NCBI GenBank assembly: GCA_045809745.1
Contig: JBJMXE010000122.1
Coordinates: 1-64,000, forward strand
DNA length: 64,000 nucleotides
Direction: 5' to 3'
DNA from: DATFCK01 sp045809745
GTDB taxonomy: Bacteria; Verrucomicrobiota; Verrucomicrobiia; Chthoniobacterales; UBA10450
A model generated the notes under the pieces. That model saw only the letters and a list, made by a program, of their open reading frames with translations, searched no databases and was not told the DNA's origin. Positions 18,778 to 27,951 of the stretch are shown one piece after another. A program made the position numbers and the translations under genes. Every line of letters begins with the position of its first letter. Within the stretch, counting starts at the first letter, position 1.

Positions 18778-20709
18778 ATGCGCGCGCCGGATTCGGAACA
18801 GACGCTGCTGAAGGAGATCGCCGGTGCCACTCTTGGCCAACTGATGGCTATCTGGGCGGTGCATCGCACAGCCGACTGGACTGAGTCGCCTAACGTCTAT
18901 TGTAAGTTAACCCGCAAAATACTTGGGCACGGCGAACCGTTGCTGGCCTACGATGTCGTCGCCGAAGCTTTGAAACTCTGGCCTGCAGACATTTCTCTTC
19001 GGCAGCTGCAAGGTCTGGCGCTGGCCCGCAGCGGCGCCACCGATCGTGCCAACGCGATTCTGCTGGAACTCCGAAACGAAGGCGCGCGCGACGAGGAGAC
19101 GCTCGGCATGCTGGGTCGCACTTACAAGGATTTAGCTGAACGAGCGAAATCGCCGCAGCGAGAAGAGCTGTTCCGCAACGCAGCCGAAATCTACAACGAA
19201 GCTTACCAGACTAACGGCGGCTACTACACGGGGATCAACGCGGCCGCAATGAACCTTATTGTCGGTGAAGAAGGTCGCGCCTGCGCAATTGCCGAAAAAG
19301 TGCGGCAACAATGTCTCGCCGAGGTCGAAGATCCTGCCGGCGATCCTTACTGGGAATATGCTGCTCTCGGCGAAGCAGCTTTAATCTGTCGGCATTTGGC
19401 CGATGCCGACAGATGGTACGCTCGCGCCGGTGAACAGGCGCAAAAACGCTATGGTGACCTCCAATCCAGTCGGCGCAATGCGCGCTTGATCCTGAACTAC
19501 TGGGGAGAAGAGCTACCGAGCGTTGAGAATCATCTGCACGTGCCGGCAGTGATGGTGTTCGCCGGACACATGATCGATCGACCCGGTCGGGGCGCTCCGC
19601 GGTTCAGGCCAGCCGACGAACCAGCGGTGGCGAAACAAATCGAAGCGGAAGTCGAACGGTTGAAGCCTGGATTCGGATTTAGCTCCGCGGCGTGCGGTTC
19701 GGACATCCTGTTCCTGGAGGCGATGCTCCGCCGGGGAGCAGAGGTCACAGTTGTCCTTCCCTACCAAGCGGAGCAATTCATCGCCGACAGCGTGGACGTC
19801 ATCCCAGGATCGAACTGGCGCGATCGGTTTGACCGCATCCTGCAAAGCGCAACCCGCGTCGTCACCGCGTCCAGTCAGCGGCTGGAACTCGGCGGTGTGT
19901 CTTATGAGTTTTGCAATGAGATGATACTCGGTTTGGGAAGCATCAAAGCGCGGCAATTAGATACGGAGCTGCTGGCGTTAGCGGTATGGAACGGTCAGAC
20001 CGGTGATGGCCCCGGCGGATCGGCCAGTGTGGTGGAATCCTGGCGCTCGTTAGGTCTAAATCCGGTCGTGATCGGTCTGCCACATGCGCAAGCGGATCCG
20101 CCGGGCCGTGACTATTTCGGTGGTGAAGCCGGCGCCCACGGCACGGGCTTTGCCTCGCGCATTGTTGCAATCCTTTTTGCCGATGCGGTTGGATTCAGTA
20201 AACTCGATGAAGCCGAAGTGCCGCGATTCGTGGAACACTTTTTTGGGGCCATTGCAGCCTTGGCCAGGAACTTCAGCGGCCAAATCCTGGCGCGGAACAC
20301 CTGGGGCGACGGATTGTATTTTATCTTTTGCGACGTGGCGGCGGCGGGTGAATTTGGGTTGGAGCTAGCCGCCCTTGCGGCTCACACAGATTGGAATGCC
20401 AAGGGTCTGAGATCTGGATTGAACCTACGGATTGGTCTGCATGCGGGTCCGGTCTACGAATTCGATGACCCAATCACTGGCAGTCGAACCTATAGCGGGA
20501 CACACGTGAGCCGTGCGGCACGAATCGAGCCGATCACCCCGCCCGGAAACGTTTACGCCAGCGAATCGTTTGCTGCGCTCGCCGCCGCTCATGGCGCTCG
20601 AGGTTTCACCTGCAACTACGTAGGCCAGACGCCTTTAGCAAAAGACTACGGAGCAATTCCCACCTACCACATGCGCCGCACCCAGACCAACTATTCCCTA
20701 ACGGGCTGA
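18778..20709 (+). CDS. TPR sensor, SLOG-like domain and class III nucleotidyl cyclase
   Basis: This 643-residue cytosolic protein has three parts. Residues 1 to about 240 are helical repeats of the TPR-S/DUF4071 type (LGMLGRTYKDLAERA, GGYYTGINAAAMNLI, DPYWEYAALGEAAL). Residues about 255 to 430 look like a SLOG-type Rossmann fold (FSSAACGSDILFLEAMLRRG, EVTVVLPY, YEFCNEMILGLGSIKA), which could bind a nucleotide ligand. Residues about 455 to 620 are a class III cyclase homology domain with metal-binding Asp in FADAVGFSKL (469) and TWGDGLYFIF (511). The usual substrate-selecting Lys is not obvious before GDG. The 3' end overlaps the convergent neighbour by 19 bp. Domain calls are from motif reading; the product nucleotide is unknown. 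Confidence 0.8.
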   Translation: MRAPDSEQTLLKEIAGATLGQLMAIWAVHRTADWTESPNVYCKLTRKILGHGEPLLAYDVVAEALKLWPADISLRQLQGLALARSGATDRANAILLELRNEGARDEETLGMLGRTYKDLAERAKSPQREELFRNAAEIYNEAYQTNGGYYTGINAAAMNLIVGEEGRACAIAEKVRQQCLAEVEDPAGDPYWEYAALGEAALICRHLADADRWYARAGEQAQKRYGDLQSSRRNARLILNYWGEELPSVENHLHVPAVMVFAGHMIDRPGRGAPRFRPADEPAVAKQIEAEVERLKPGFGFSSAACGSDILFLEAMLRRGAEVTVVLPYQAEQFIADSVDVIPGSNWRDRFDRILQSATRVVTASSQRLELGGVSYEFCNEMILGLGSIKARQLDTELLALAVWNGQTGDGPGGSASVVESWRSLGLNPVVIGLPHAQADPPGRDYFGGEAGAHGTGFASRIVAILFADAVGFSKLDEAEVPRFVEHFFGAIAALARNFSGQILARNTWGDGLYFIFCDVAAAGEFGLELAALAAHTDWNAKGLRSGLNLRIGLHAGPVYEFDDPITGSRTYSGTHVSRAARIEPITPPGNVYASESFAALAAAHGARGFTCNYVGQTPLAKDYGAIPTYHMRRTQTNYSLTG

Positions 20710-22277
20710 CGTTTCTGGTACCGGCCAAGGTGGTTCTGTATCTTTTGGCGGTTGGCGTCGTCGAGATCCCGTAGTTGCAGCGCAAGTTGCGCGTACTCAA
20801 CCGCGCGTTTGTAATCGGCGAGCTCCGCCCATGCCGCAGCCAGAGTGTCGATATATCTCCACTCCTGCCAGTAGCTCAGCTCGCAGGCTTTGTTCGCCTG
20901 ACGCACCGCTTCAGCTCCGTTGCGGACAGAACCGTCCTGACACGTGGCCAGCAACCATGCCAGCGCGTTCAGCGAGCGCGGAGTGTTCTGTAGCGCCGCG
21001 CGCTCATAGAACACTGCTGCCTGTCGTGAATCTTTTTCCACGCCTTTGCCGTTGGCGTAGAACCAGGCGAGGTTTTCCAACGCGAAGAGGTTGCCCTGAT
21101 CTGCGGCACGGCGATAAAGCCGGGCGGCTGCCGCGAAATCCCCTCGCCCTGCGGCATTTTGGGCGTTTTCGAAAGGCGAGATGAAGGTGCGAACGGGAAA
21201 GAGATTCACCAACGAGAGCGGCTCGGCTCGGACACTTTCCAATCGCCCATCATAGTAGACTGTCGCCACGTAGCCGAAGAATTTGCGCCCCTGGTCGGCG
21301 CCGGCGGGCAAGCTGTTTTTTCGGATATAACTGACACTCAAAGTTTCGGGATTCGCCTGCTTCCAATCCCGCTGAGATTGCCAATCATAGGCCACCTGTG
21401 CATCGGTCAACACCAGCGCTCCGTTAGGCGAAATGTCATAACAACTCACCTCTACCGCTGCTTTTTGGGGATCAACGAAACTCTGCGCTCGGAGCTTCAC
21501 CGCAAGTTGAAGGACAAATGCGTTTTGGTTGGAGTCGGAAGTGTTCAGCAGGCTGGCACTCGTTATCCCCAGATCAGATCCATCGGGTGGCTGATCCGTG
21601 GACGATGAAACTTTTGGTGAGACGACAGGCGAGAGGACCGTCTCTTTCCAGATCGCGGGCGATGCAGATTCATCGATAGGCGCAGCATAGTGCCGCCCGC
21701 GATATCGAATGAACAGGGTGCTGACTGAGATTGGCTTGCCCGCAGGCGCTCGATCGGTCTGGCAAAAGGTGCTTACGGTGGTGTCTCCGCGGCTCCAGGC
21801 ATAACCGCTGCTGATTCGTTTATCAGGCGGAATCGCGGTCGGCTGCCCGTACCTGCTCTCGAGAAATGTGCGAAGATCAGATACCCGGCTGGCGTAACGA
21901 TCGACCGGCCAGGCTTCGTACTGGCATCGCAATTCAACACCGACCAGAGCGTTCTTCTCAAACGTAAACACCGCATTCTTGAGGCCTGGCTGGATCAGCC
22001 CTTCGACCGCCCAGGTTTCGCCAGCTCCGGTCGCTGATTTTGTCACGACCTCAGCGGAGGAATAGCCGAGGAGGGCTTCAACATGAGCCATCGAATCATC
22101 CCAATGAAACCCAAACGGTGGATCGATCACCGCTGGCAAAGGCGTTGATTTGTGGACGAATGGAACCGGTCCTTCCGTTAGCTTATCGTTAGGCTTAGTT
22201 GGCCAAACAATCCATAGCGCCAGTCCGAGGATAATTGCGCTCGCCGCCGCCAGCGCTAGAGCCGTTTTCACCGGCAA
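20691..22277 (-). CDS. Membrane-anchored Sel1/TPR repeat protein
   Basis: This 528-residue protein has an N-terminal transmembrane anchor (ALALAAASAIILGLALWIVW), so most of it should face the periplasm. The middle is unrecognised. The C-terminal third carries Sel1-like repeats, such as AARLYRRAADQGNLFALENL and AWFYANGKGVEKDSRQAAVF, followed by a TPR-like pair. Such repeats bind partner proteins. It converges with and overlaps the cyclase gene and is 5 bp downstream of the GT9 gene, with which it may be co-transcribed. Confidence 0.75.
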   Translation of the reverse strand: MPVKTALALAAASAIILGLALWIVWPTKPNDKLTEGPVPFVHKSTPLPAVIDPPFGFHWDDSMAHVEALLGYSSAEVVTKSATGAGETWAVEGLIQPGLKNAVFTFEKNALVGVELRCQYEAWPVDRYASRVSDLRTFLESRYGQPTAIPPDKRISSGYAWSRGDTTVSTFCQTDRAPAGKPISVSTLFIRYRGRHYAAPIDESASPAIWKETVLSPVVSPKVSSSTDQPPDGSDLGITSASLLNTSDSNQNAFVLQLAVKLRAQSFVDPQKAAVEVSCYDISPNGALVLTDAQVAYDWQSQRDWKQANPETLSVSYIRKNSLPAGADQGRKFFGYVATVYYDGRLESVRAEPLSLVNLFPVRTFISPFENAQNAAGRGDFAAAARLYRRAADQGNLFALENLAWFYANGKGVEKDSRQAAVFYERAALQNTPRSLNALAWLLATCQDGSVRNGAEAVRQANKACELSYWQEWRYIDTLAAAWAELADYKRAVEYAQLALQLRDLDDANRQKIQNHLGRYQKRQPVRE

Positions 22278-22282
22278 CCCTC

Positions 22283-23305
22283 CTAAGCGAGCATAGGATC
22301 AATCGGCACCAATGGCCGGATCAATTCGACAATCGCGGGTACGTCCCTGGGCTTAAACTTGCGACCGCGTCGCCGCAGTTTCGTGTTCTCCAGATCGGCT
22401 ACACGCGCCAGTTCCCCATGCTTCCAAATCCAGGCGTCAGGATTATAAGGCCCGACTCGCGCCGGATTCGTCCACGTGTGAATGGATAACAACCGATCGG
22501 TGACGGCAGCGGCGATGTGCATCGGTCCGCTGTCGACGCTGATGATGAAACGGGCCACGCGAATTAGCCGAACCAACTGCAACAGTGTCGTTTGATTCGT
22601 CAATTCCACGCAATTCTCGGGCGCGTCGAGTTTTCGCTGCGATCGGCCGACCACCACCACGCGTGTCGGGGCAAATGCCCGGCAGATCTCTTCGATAACC
22701 GCGTTGGACAAAGACTTGCTGTTCCCCCGCGAGAACGGATGAAGCAGGATGAATGGCGGATACTCGTCGAAGCGCGGTAACGGATCGCCGCTCGGAATCG
22801 GTGAGCGAAGCGCGTCACCAATCCTTGCTCCGGCCGCTTCGGCCAACTTAAGATAACGTTCGATAGCGTGATCTCGCCGATTCACCTTTGCGGTGGACTG
22901 ATAAAATAAGCGTGATCCTTCGCGGCCGTCGCTCATTCCGATGAATCGTTTGGCGCCGCTGATCCGGCCAATAAACGCGCTGCGGAGTAATCCCTGAAAA
23001 TCGAGCGCGAGATCCGGCCGCAGCTTTCGGGTCTGTTTCAACCATGGCAGCAGACTGGTTGACGCGCCGAGTCCGCGGAATTCTCCCCGCGGGAAAATAT
23101 GCACGTGATTTACATCCTGATTCCCCCGAAGCAACGGCGCCCACTCGGGGTTGATGACCCAGGTGATTTCCGCAGCGGGATACGCGTCACGAATGGCTGC
23201 GACGGCGGGCAATGTATGAACCACGTCGCCCAACGAGCTAGGTTTTATCACCAGGATCGAGTTCACATCGTTAGTCGATTGTGACTGCGAAGGTGCGTCG
23301 GACAT
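22283..23305 (-). CDS. Glycosyltransferase family 9 (heptosyltransferase-like)
   Basis: The enzyme probably adds a heptose or related sugar to the lipopolysaccharide core at the inner membrane. Its 340 residues show the GT9 hallmarks: ILVIKPSSLGDVVHTLPAVA, LALDFQGLLRSAFIGR, FILLHPFSRGNSKSL and ISVDSGPMHIAAAV. The last contains the ADP-sugar binding Asp-Ser-Gly. Length and order fit WaaC/WaaF-like proteins; acceptor specificity cannot be told. The metallophosphoesterase gene is 15 bp upstream. Confidence 0.9.
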   Translation of the reverse strand: MSDAPSQSQSTNDVNSILVIKPSSLGDVVHTLPAVAAIRDAYPAAEITWVINPEWAPLLRGNQDVNHVHIFPRGEFRGLGASTSLLPWLKQTRKLRPDLALDFQGLLRSAFIGRISGAKRFIGMSDGREGSRLFYQSTAKVNRRDHAIERYLKLAEAAGARIGDALRSPIPSGDPLPRFDEYPPFILLHPFSRGNSKSLSNAVIEEICRAFAPTRVVVVGRSQRKLDAPENCVELTNQTTLLQLVRLIRVARFIISVDSGPMHIAAAVTDRLLSIHTWTNPARVGPYNPDAWIWKHGELARVADLENTKLRRRGRKFKPRDVPAIVELIRPLVPIDPMLA

Positions 23306-23320
23306 GAGAAACAGCAGAGG

Positions 23321-24043
23321 TTAACGGCCGATTGCGAGCCGTTCCGCCAGTAATCGCGGTAAACCGGCTTTGATGATCTTCTTCTGCGCTGCATCCAAAT
23401 CGTATTTCACCCGATGCAGTTCTACCACGTTCCTGTCGCTATCATAAATACAGTAGGCTGCGCGCCAGTCTCCGTCCCGAGGCTGTCCCGTGCTGCCGGC
23501 GTTAATGAAATATTTTCGCCCGGTTTCGATTCGCAACTGCTCGAGGTTCAGCCGGCGAACTCCATCGTCTCGAACAAACGCGGTCGGCACGTGAGTGTGC
23601 CCGTAAAAACAAATAGAGGTGTGCTGATAAGTGAAGCTGGCCGCGGCATCGAGATTGTTAAACACGTAACCCCACTGGGCGGGAGTATCGAGCGTGGCGT
23701 GAACAATGGTGAAATCGCGCACCTGACGCTCCATTCGCAGATCCCGCAGCCATTCCTTATCCTCCGCATTCAGATTGGCCCTGGTCCATTCGATCGCATG
23801 CTCTGCCAGTTCGTTAAAATCGCGCGACGACTCGGCCAAAGAAGCCTGTTCGTCGTGATTGCCCTTCACGATAGGGCAGTCGATTTCCCGGATGCGTTGG
23901 ACGCATTCGTGCGGATTGGCGTTGTAACCGACGACATCACCGAGGCAGACATGATGGGTCACTGCACGGCCCTCCGAATCATGCAGCACGGCCTCAAGCG
24001 CTTCGAGATTTGCGTGGATGTCGCTAAAAATGGCGAAGCGCAT
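23321..24043 (-). CDS. Metallophosphoesterase, YfcE-like
   Basis: The 240-residue protein has the dimetal phosphoesterase motifs in order: FSDIHANLEAL (D-x-H), CLGDVVGYNANP (GD), VKGNHDEQ (GNHD), IVHATLDTP, and CFYGHTHVPTAF (GHxH). Substrates of this subgroup range from cyclic nucleotides to phosphodiesters and are not predictable here. It is read together with the GT9 gene. A short A/T-rich stem-loop upstream separates it from the next operon. Confidence 0.9.
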   Translation of the reverse strand: MRFAIFSDIHANLEALEAVLHDSEGRAVTHHVCLGDVVGYNANPHECVQRIREIDCPIVKGNHDEQASLAESSRDFNELAEHAIEWTRANLNAEDKEWLRDLRMERQVRDFTIVHATLDTPAQWGYVFNNLDAAASFTYQHTSICFYGHTHVPTAFVRDDGVRRLNLEQLRIETGRKYFINAGSTGQPRDGDWRAAYCIYDSDRNVVELHRVKYDLDAAQKKIIKAGLPRLLAERLAIGR

Positions 24044-24062
24044 GGATAGAGGGCGGAGAGCT

Positions 24063-24081
24063 AAAAAACGTTAGCGTTTTT
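24063..24081. terminator. Possible bidirectional terminator
   Basis: AAAAAACG, a TTAG loop and CGTTTTT form a short stem between two minus-strand units, with T-runs available in either direction. The stem is A/T rich and therefore weak, so this is only a candidate. Confidence 0.3.
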
Positions 24082-24179
24082 GACGAGCCGGAGTGAAACG
24101 TTAAATGGGGACGGAGGCGAAATAGTTGAGCTCTGCCGCCGGTCCTAAACTCCTGGACCAGCCCGCGCCGGCACTTAAA

Positions 24180-24944
24180 TCATTGAGCTTTGCGACTTTC
24201 AGGAATTCTTTGTTCCGACGGCACGTTCAGCTTTTCCTCTAAAACCTTTAGCCGAGTAATTAGCGTCGGAAGCCGCTCCCGATCCCCCACCTCATAAAGA
24301 CGACGCAAAGTGGCATAAGCTTCATTTTCGCGGCCTTCGCAGTAAGAGAGCTCATAAGCCGCGAAACGTTTGTCATAACTCGGCGCACCCGGCAACCGGG
24401 CGGCCTCAGCAAAATATTCGGACGCGCGCAGATGGTCGTTGTACTTCTCTTTATAGAGCCGGCCCAGTGATTCATAGAGCTGTGGCCGGTCGGGATTATT
24501 TTGGATCCCGCGTTCCAGGAAGTCGCGCGCGATTGCGAGATACTCCCGCTGGGTCTTCACTCTTAGCGCCAGCCGGGGTTGCGACCGGTCGTTCAATGCC
24601 GCGGCGCTTGCATTCCAACCCATGTGCCATGCTGCCATGTCCCAGAACAGAACCGAGCGCGGTTGCAATGTCGTCGCCTGTCGGAAAAGCAACAGCACCC
24701 GGCCCCATTCTGTGTCTTCCCAGGCGACCTGCGCCTGGATGAACAGCAAATCGGCGACGACAGCCCGGAACCCGCTCAAAGCAGCCACGAATCCAAGTTG
24801 CCCAAGCTGCTGGCGCAACTCGAGATTTAACGGCGCCCCCGTAAGCCGCAACCGCTGCTGCGATACGGAGAGCGCATGTTCTGCCGGTACTCTGGCACCG
24901 CCGAACACCACTAGAACAAGGGCAACGACGAGAAAACGTTTCAC
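24180..24944 (-). CDS. Hypothetical TPR-like protein of the ABC operon
   Basis: The 254-residue product starts with a hydrophobic anchor or signal (FLVVALVLVVFGGA), then predicted helices with TPR character, for example FLERGIQNNPDRPQLYESLG and YFAEAARLPGAPSYDKRFAA. I do not recognise a named family. The GTG start overlaps the stop of the ABC permease (GTGA), so it is translationally coupled to the transporter and may serve as an accessory factor. A start further upstream would overlap the permease by 84 bp and is less likely. Confidence 0.7.
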   Translation of the reverse strand: MKRFLVVALVLVVFGGARVPAEHALSVSQQRLRLTGAPLNLELRQQLGQLGFVAALSGFRAVVADLLFIQAQVAWEDTEWGRVLLLFRQATTLQPRSVLFWDMAAWHMGWNASAAALNDRSQPRLALRVKTQREYLAIARDFLERGIQNNPDRPQLYESLGRLYKEKYNDHLRASEYFAEAARLPGAPSYDKRFAAYELSYCEGRENEAYATLRRLYEVGDRERLPTLITRLKVLEEKLNVPSEQRIPESRKAQ

Positions 24945-25975
24945 AATTCCCTGGCCGAAAACAGCGCGGCGGCCATAGCTGTGTAGACAGCAATATAGAA
25001 GATCCCCAGCGCGGCGATTTTCCAAAAAAAGATCGCGGGAATCGCGTGACCCAAGGCGGCATCATCCACCAGATTAAACGCCTGCAAGTCGGGAAAAAGC
25101 AGTGCTACGATCGCGAGGAAAACGCGCGTGATCCAATCGGCGCCATGTTCGTGCAGCCAATATTCACGGGCTGTGCCCTGAAGATGCCCGATGAAGTAAA
25201 CGAACACCATCACCAGGACCGTAAAGATGTTGGTCGTAGCGAATGTGGATATGAACAGCGTCAGAGCCGCGAGCAAACACGCTTTGATGTAGATAATGGC
25301 AATTGCCGGCAGAAGATCCGGGTTCAGTGCTGAAGCGCGCACCGCCTGCAACGCCTGATTCGTCTGCTCCGCGGGCGCGTTCGCCATCTGCCGGGCAGTT
25401 TCACCAACAACGATTTGCTCCCTGGCGTAGAGGACGATTAAGAACACCGCACTCATTGCCAGAATGGCAACGCCGAGGAGGAGCAGCGCACCGGCCAGTC
25501 GGCCTAACAAGTATTCGAACCTCGGCACCGGCTTGGCCAGGATCGAGTAAATCGTGCGGTCCTCTATATCCTGCGGGATCAGACGCGCGGTTGCGACGAT
25601 TGCCAGCACCGAGGTGAAGATCGACATCGCGCCGAGCGATACGTCCTTCAAGATTTGGAACTCTTGCTGAAAACTAAATCGGGCGAGAAAAACCGAGCCG
25701 GCAATCAGAATCAGCCCGAAGAGCAGCAGAAAATAGAACACCTTCAGCCGGGTAAGTTCAGTCAGGGTGTTACTGCAGATCGCGCCGATACGCGCGATGG
25801 AAAAAGGGCGATAACCAGAGCTGGAAGCTGATGGCGTAGTTGATGCCGCGGGCCTGTCCGCCAGCATGTTACTATCCGAGCCGTCGGATTTTTGGATCAA
25901 ACGAGATTTCGGCTCGATTGCGGTAGAGTTCCGCCCTGGATCTGTTCCGGTGCTCGTTTCCGGCCGATTGCTCAT
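24941..25975 (-). CDS. ABC-2 type transporter permease
   Basis: This 344-residue integral membrane subunit has a long polar N-terminal tail (about 60 residues rich in Ser, Thr and Pro) and then six or so helices. It resembles NosY-type permeases: TARLIPQDIEDRTIYSILAK and PVPRFEYLLGRLAGALLLLG are typical of the group. The ATG overlaps the stop of the ATPase gene by four bases. The substrate is not evident. Confidence 0.88.
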   Translation of the reverse strand: MSNRPETSTGTDPGRNSTAIEPKSRLIQKSDGSDSNMLADRPAASTTPSASSSGYRPFSIARIGAICSNTLTELTRLKVFYFLLLFGLILIAGSVFLARFSFQQEFQILKDVSLGAMSIFTSVLAIVATARLIPQDIEDRTIYSILAKPVPRFEYLLGRLAGALLLLGVAILAMSAVFLIVLYAREQIVVGETARQMANAPAEQTNQALQAVRASALNPDLLPAIAIIYIKACLLAALTLFISTFATTNIFTVLVMVFVYFIGHLQGTAREYWLHEHGADWITRVFLAIVALLFPDLQAFNLVDDAALGHAIPAIFFWKIAALGIFYIAVYTAMAAALFSAREL

Positions 25976-26829
25976 CTGTCTTTGCTGCCGGGAGCAGTGG
26001 CTTTGAGGAATAATTGTTCCAAAGTGGTGGTCGATTGCCGGCAGTTAACCACTCGGCCGCCACGCTGCCCGACGAGCGATTCAAGTTCTTGCAATAATTC
26101 GGGCGAGGCGTTCTCCAAAACCAGTTCCAGCTGGTCACGCCGGGAAATCAGATCCATCAGCGAACCCTCCCGAACCAGCCGTCCCTGGGAAAGAATTGCC
26201 ACCCGATCGCATATTTCCTGGGTCTGAGCGAGAAGGTGCGATGAAAGCAGGATCGTTATCCCATCGTTTTTCAGTCTAACGATCAAGTCGCATATCTCGC
26301 GGGAGCCCAGTGGATCCACCCCCGCAGTTGGCTCATCCAGAATCAGGAGGTGTGGGCGGTCAATCAGAGCCTGGGCGAGGCCAATCCGTTGGAGCATACC
26401 TTTCGAGTAGGTGGATAGCCGACGGTCGCGTGCCCCAGTTAGGCCGACGACCTCCAACAGCTCGGTGATGCGCGACCGCAAGGCAACGCGGTGCATTCCA
26501 GATAACCGGCCAAAAAAACGCAGCGTCTCTTCAGCGGTCAGATATTTGTAGAAGTAGGGATTTTCCGGCAGAAATCCAACGGCGACCCGGCTCGCCACTT
26601 CCCGGCTGTTCTGGCCGAAAATCTGTGTCTCACCTGAAGTTGGAGAGACCAACCCGAGGATAATCTTAAGGGTTGTGCTTTTACCTGAACCATTCGGGCC
26701 TAACAATCCGTAAACCTGGCCGCGCGATACCTCGATATCCAAATCGTGGATTGCTTCGACACTGCCACGCCGGAATGGCAGCGGATAGATCTTGGTCAGG
26801 CGCCGGACCAGGACGGCCGCATTGCTCAT
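25972..26829 (-). CDS. ABC transporter ATP-binding protein
   Basis: This 285-residue ATPase energises the adjacent permease. It shows Walker A GPNGSGKST, a Q-loop near FLPENPYFYKYLTAEE, signature LSTYSKGMLQRIGLAQAL, Walker B HLLILDEPTAGVDPLG and the switch His in LLSSHLL. The C-terminal extra part resembles that of gliding or Nos-type exporters. ATGA overlaps link it to both the permease downstream and the acylphosphatase upstream. Confidence 0.94.
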   Translation of the reverse strand: MSNAAVLVRRLTKIYPLPFRRGSVEAIHDLDIEVSRGQVYGLLGPNGSGKSTTLKIILGLVSPTSGETQIFGQNSREVASRVAVGFLPENPYFYKYLTAEETLRFFGRLSGMHRVALRSRITELLEVVGLTGARDRRLSTYSKGMLQRIGLAQALIDRPHLLILDEPTAGVDPLGSREICDLIVRLKNDGITILLSSHLLAQTQEICDRVAILSQGRLVREGSLMDLISRRDQLELVLENASPELLQELESLVGQRGGRVVNCRQSTTTLEQLFLKATAPGSKDR

Positions 26830-27098
26830 TGCCGGATTTCAAACCCGCGGGCGTTCGGCGGCGTCTTCAACCGCGCCTGGTGTTGACCGCGAATGTGGGA
26901 CGCCAATTCGCTTCTCTTGATCGCATCCAGGAAAGCGAATACCTCCGGCTCGTCGCCGCCCACCTGGAGTTCGACCCGTCCGTCGCGGAGATTCCGGATC
27001 CAGCCGGTAATGTCGAAGCCGGTCGCGATATGGCGGACCGACCAGCGGAAGCCTACTCCCTGGACACTGCCCTCATACAGAACCTGAAGTGATATCAT
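26826..27098 (-). CDS. Acylphosphatase
   Basis: This 90-residue enzyme hydrolyses carboxyl-phosphate bonds in acyl phosphates. The active-site loop YEGSVQGVGFRW has the phosphate-binding Arg, and GWIRNLRDGRVELQVGG has the catalytic Asn. Length is typical. Two further in-frame starts upstream would add non-family residues, so the ATG of MISLQVLYEG is used. It is the first gene of the ABC operon and overlaps the ATPase. Confidence 0.9.
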   Translation of the reverse strand: MISLQVLYEGSVQGVGFRWSVRHIATGFDITGWIRNLRDGRVELQVGGDEPEVFAFLDAIKRSELASHIRGQHQARLKTPPNARGFEIRQ

Positions 27099-27181
27099 AC
27101 TTTCTAACATCGGGTGTCGAAGCCGTTTCGAGTACGATAAAACCCAAGTGCTGGCTGCGCCACTTCGCATTGAACCTTCCC

Positions 27182-27206
27182 TGTAGCGGCGGTCTATGAC
27201 CGCCGA
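27182..27206. repeat. Type A palindromic repeat (GTAGCGGCGGTCT)
   Basis: The sequence GTAGCGGCGGTCTATGACCG, continuing CC, contains the short palindrome GGCGGTCxxxGACCGCC. It lies 69 bp beyond the stop of the SH3-like lipoprotein gene. Five similar copies occur elsewhere in the window. Confidence 0.75.
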
Positions 27207-27274
27207 TCCATGCTTTCGCTGGAAGGTGGTCGCCGGCGCGTTTGGACTTAGAGCCGTACCTACTCCGGAATTGC

Positions 27275-27736
27275 CTACTGAGGCATTAGCGGTTGGGGAA
27301 GCGGCGTTGGCTCGAATTCTGGAGATGAGTCTGAGACCGGTAAGGCTACCTGCGGAGTGGGCGGGAGCGGTTCAGCCGGTTCATTCGATGTGTCCTCGAC
27401 CTGAGCGATCAAGCGTTGAGGAGCGGGGACCAGATCATCGTTAGCCACGAAGCCGGACTCGCCTCCTTCCAGACGAACCTTCGAATAGCCAAAGGAACGA
27501 CGGATCACTGTCACCAGTGTATCGCGAGTGAGTTCCCGATCAGGGCCGTGGCCCTGCTGCGGACCGAAACGGTAAAAAGAACTATGCTCGGCTTTTATGG
27601 CGTAAAAGCCTGTTTTCGGGGCCGCGGCTGGGGAGCGCCGTGCGAACCAATGGACGCAGCCGGGCAGCAGAAGTGCCGCGGAGAAGGCGAGCAGGATAAC
27701 GGCAGCGGCGCTTCTTCGATTCATGAGAATACTCAT
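27275..27736 (-). CDS. Lipoprotein with SH3-like region
   Basis: This 153-residue exported protein has a signal peptide and lipobox LLPGC, so it should be a membrane-anchored lipoprotein. The middle (DTLVTVIRRSFGYSKVRLEG followed by GESGFVANDDL) has the pattern of a bacterial SH3 domain, often a wall- or peptide-binding module. The C-terminal third is proline rich. An ATG four codons later is an equal candidate for start. Confidence 0.72.
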   Translation of the reverse strand: MSILMNRRSAAAVILLAFSAALLLPGCVHWFARRSPAAAPKTGFYAIKAEHSSFYRFGPQQGHGPDRELTRDTLVTVIRRSFGYSKVRLEGGESGFVANDDLVPAPQRLIAQVEDTSNEPAEPLPPTPQVALPVSDSSPEFEPTPLPQPLMPQ

Positions 27737-27831
27737 AATAGCTAGACACGTTCCCTCGTGCGATGGAATTCCCGGCTTTTTCGTCTGCCTGCCGGGACGT
27801 CGGGCTACCCCTGAATCGAAACTGCTGCGGT

Positions 27832-27924
27832 CTAGCAGGCTATAAAAGAACGAGAGATGGCGCGATCGATCAGGAGCACGATCCCGATCCCGATGATGAA
27901 CACGCGGGCAGCGATGGCCGGCAC
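27832..27924 (-). CDS. Possible 30-residue membrane peptide
   Basis: A GTG-started frame encodes a strongly hydrophobic segment (ARVFIIGIGIVLLIDRAI) flanked by basic residues, the form of a small single-span membrane protein. It lies between two exported-protein genes and reads in the same direction. There is no clear ribosome binding site, so it may be chance. Confidence 0.25.
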   Translation of the reverse strand: MPAIAARVFIIGIGIVLLIDRAISRSFIAC

Positions 27925-27951
27925 AGAGGTTAACCGGTCCCTGCGGCCTGG

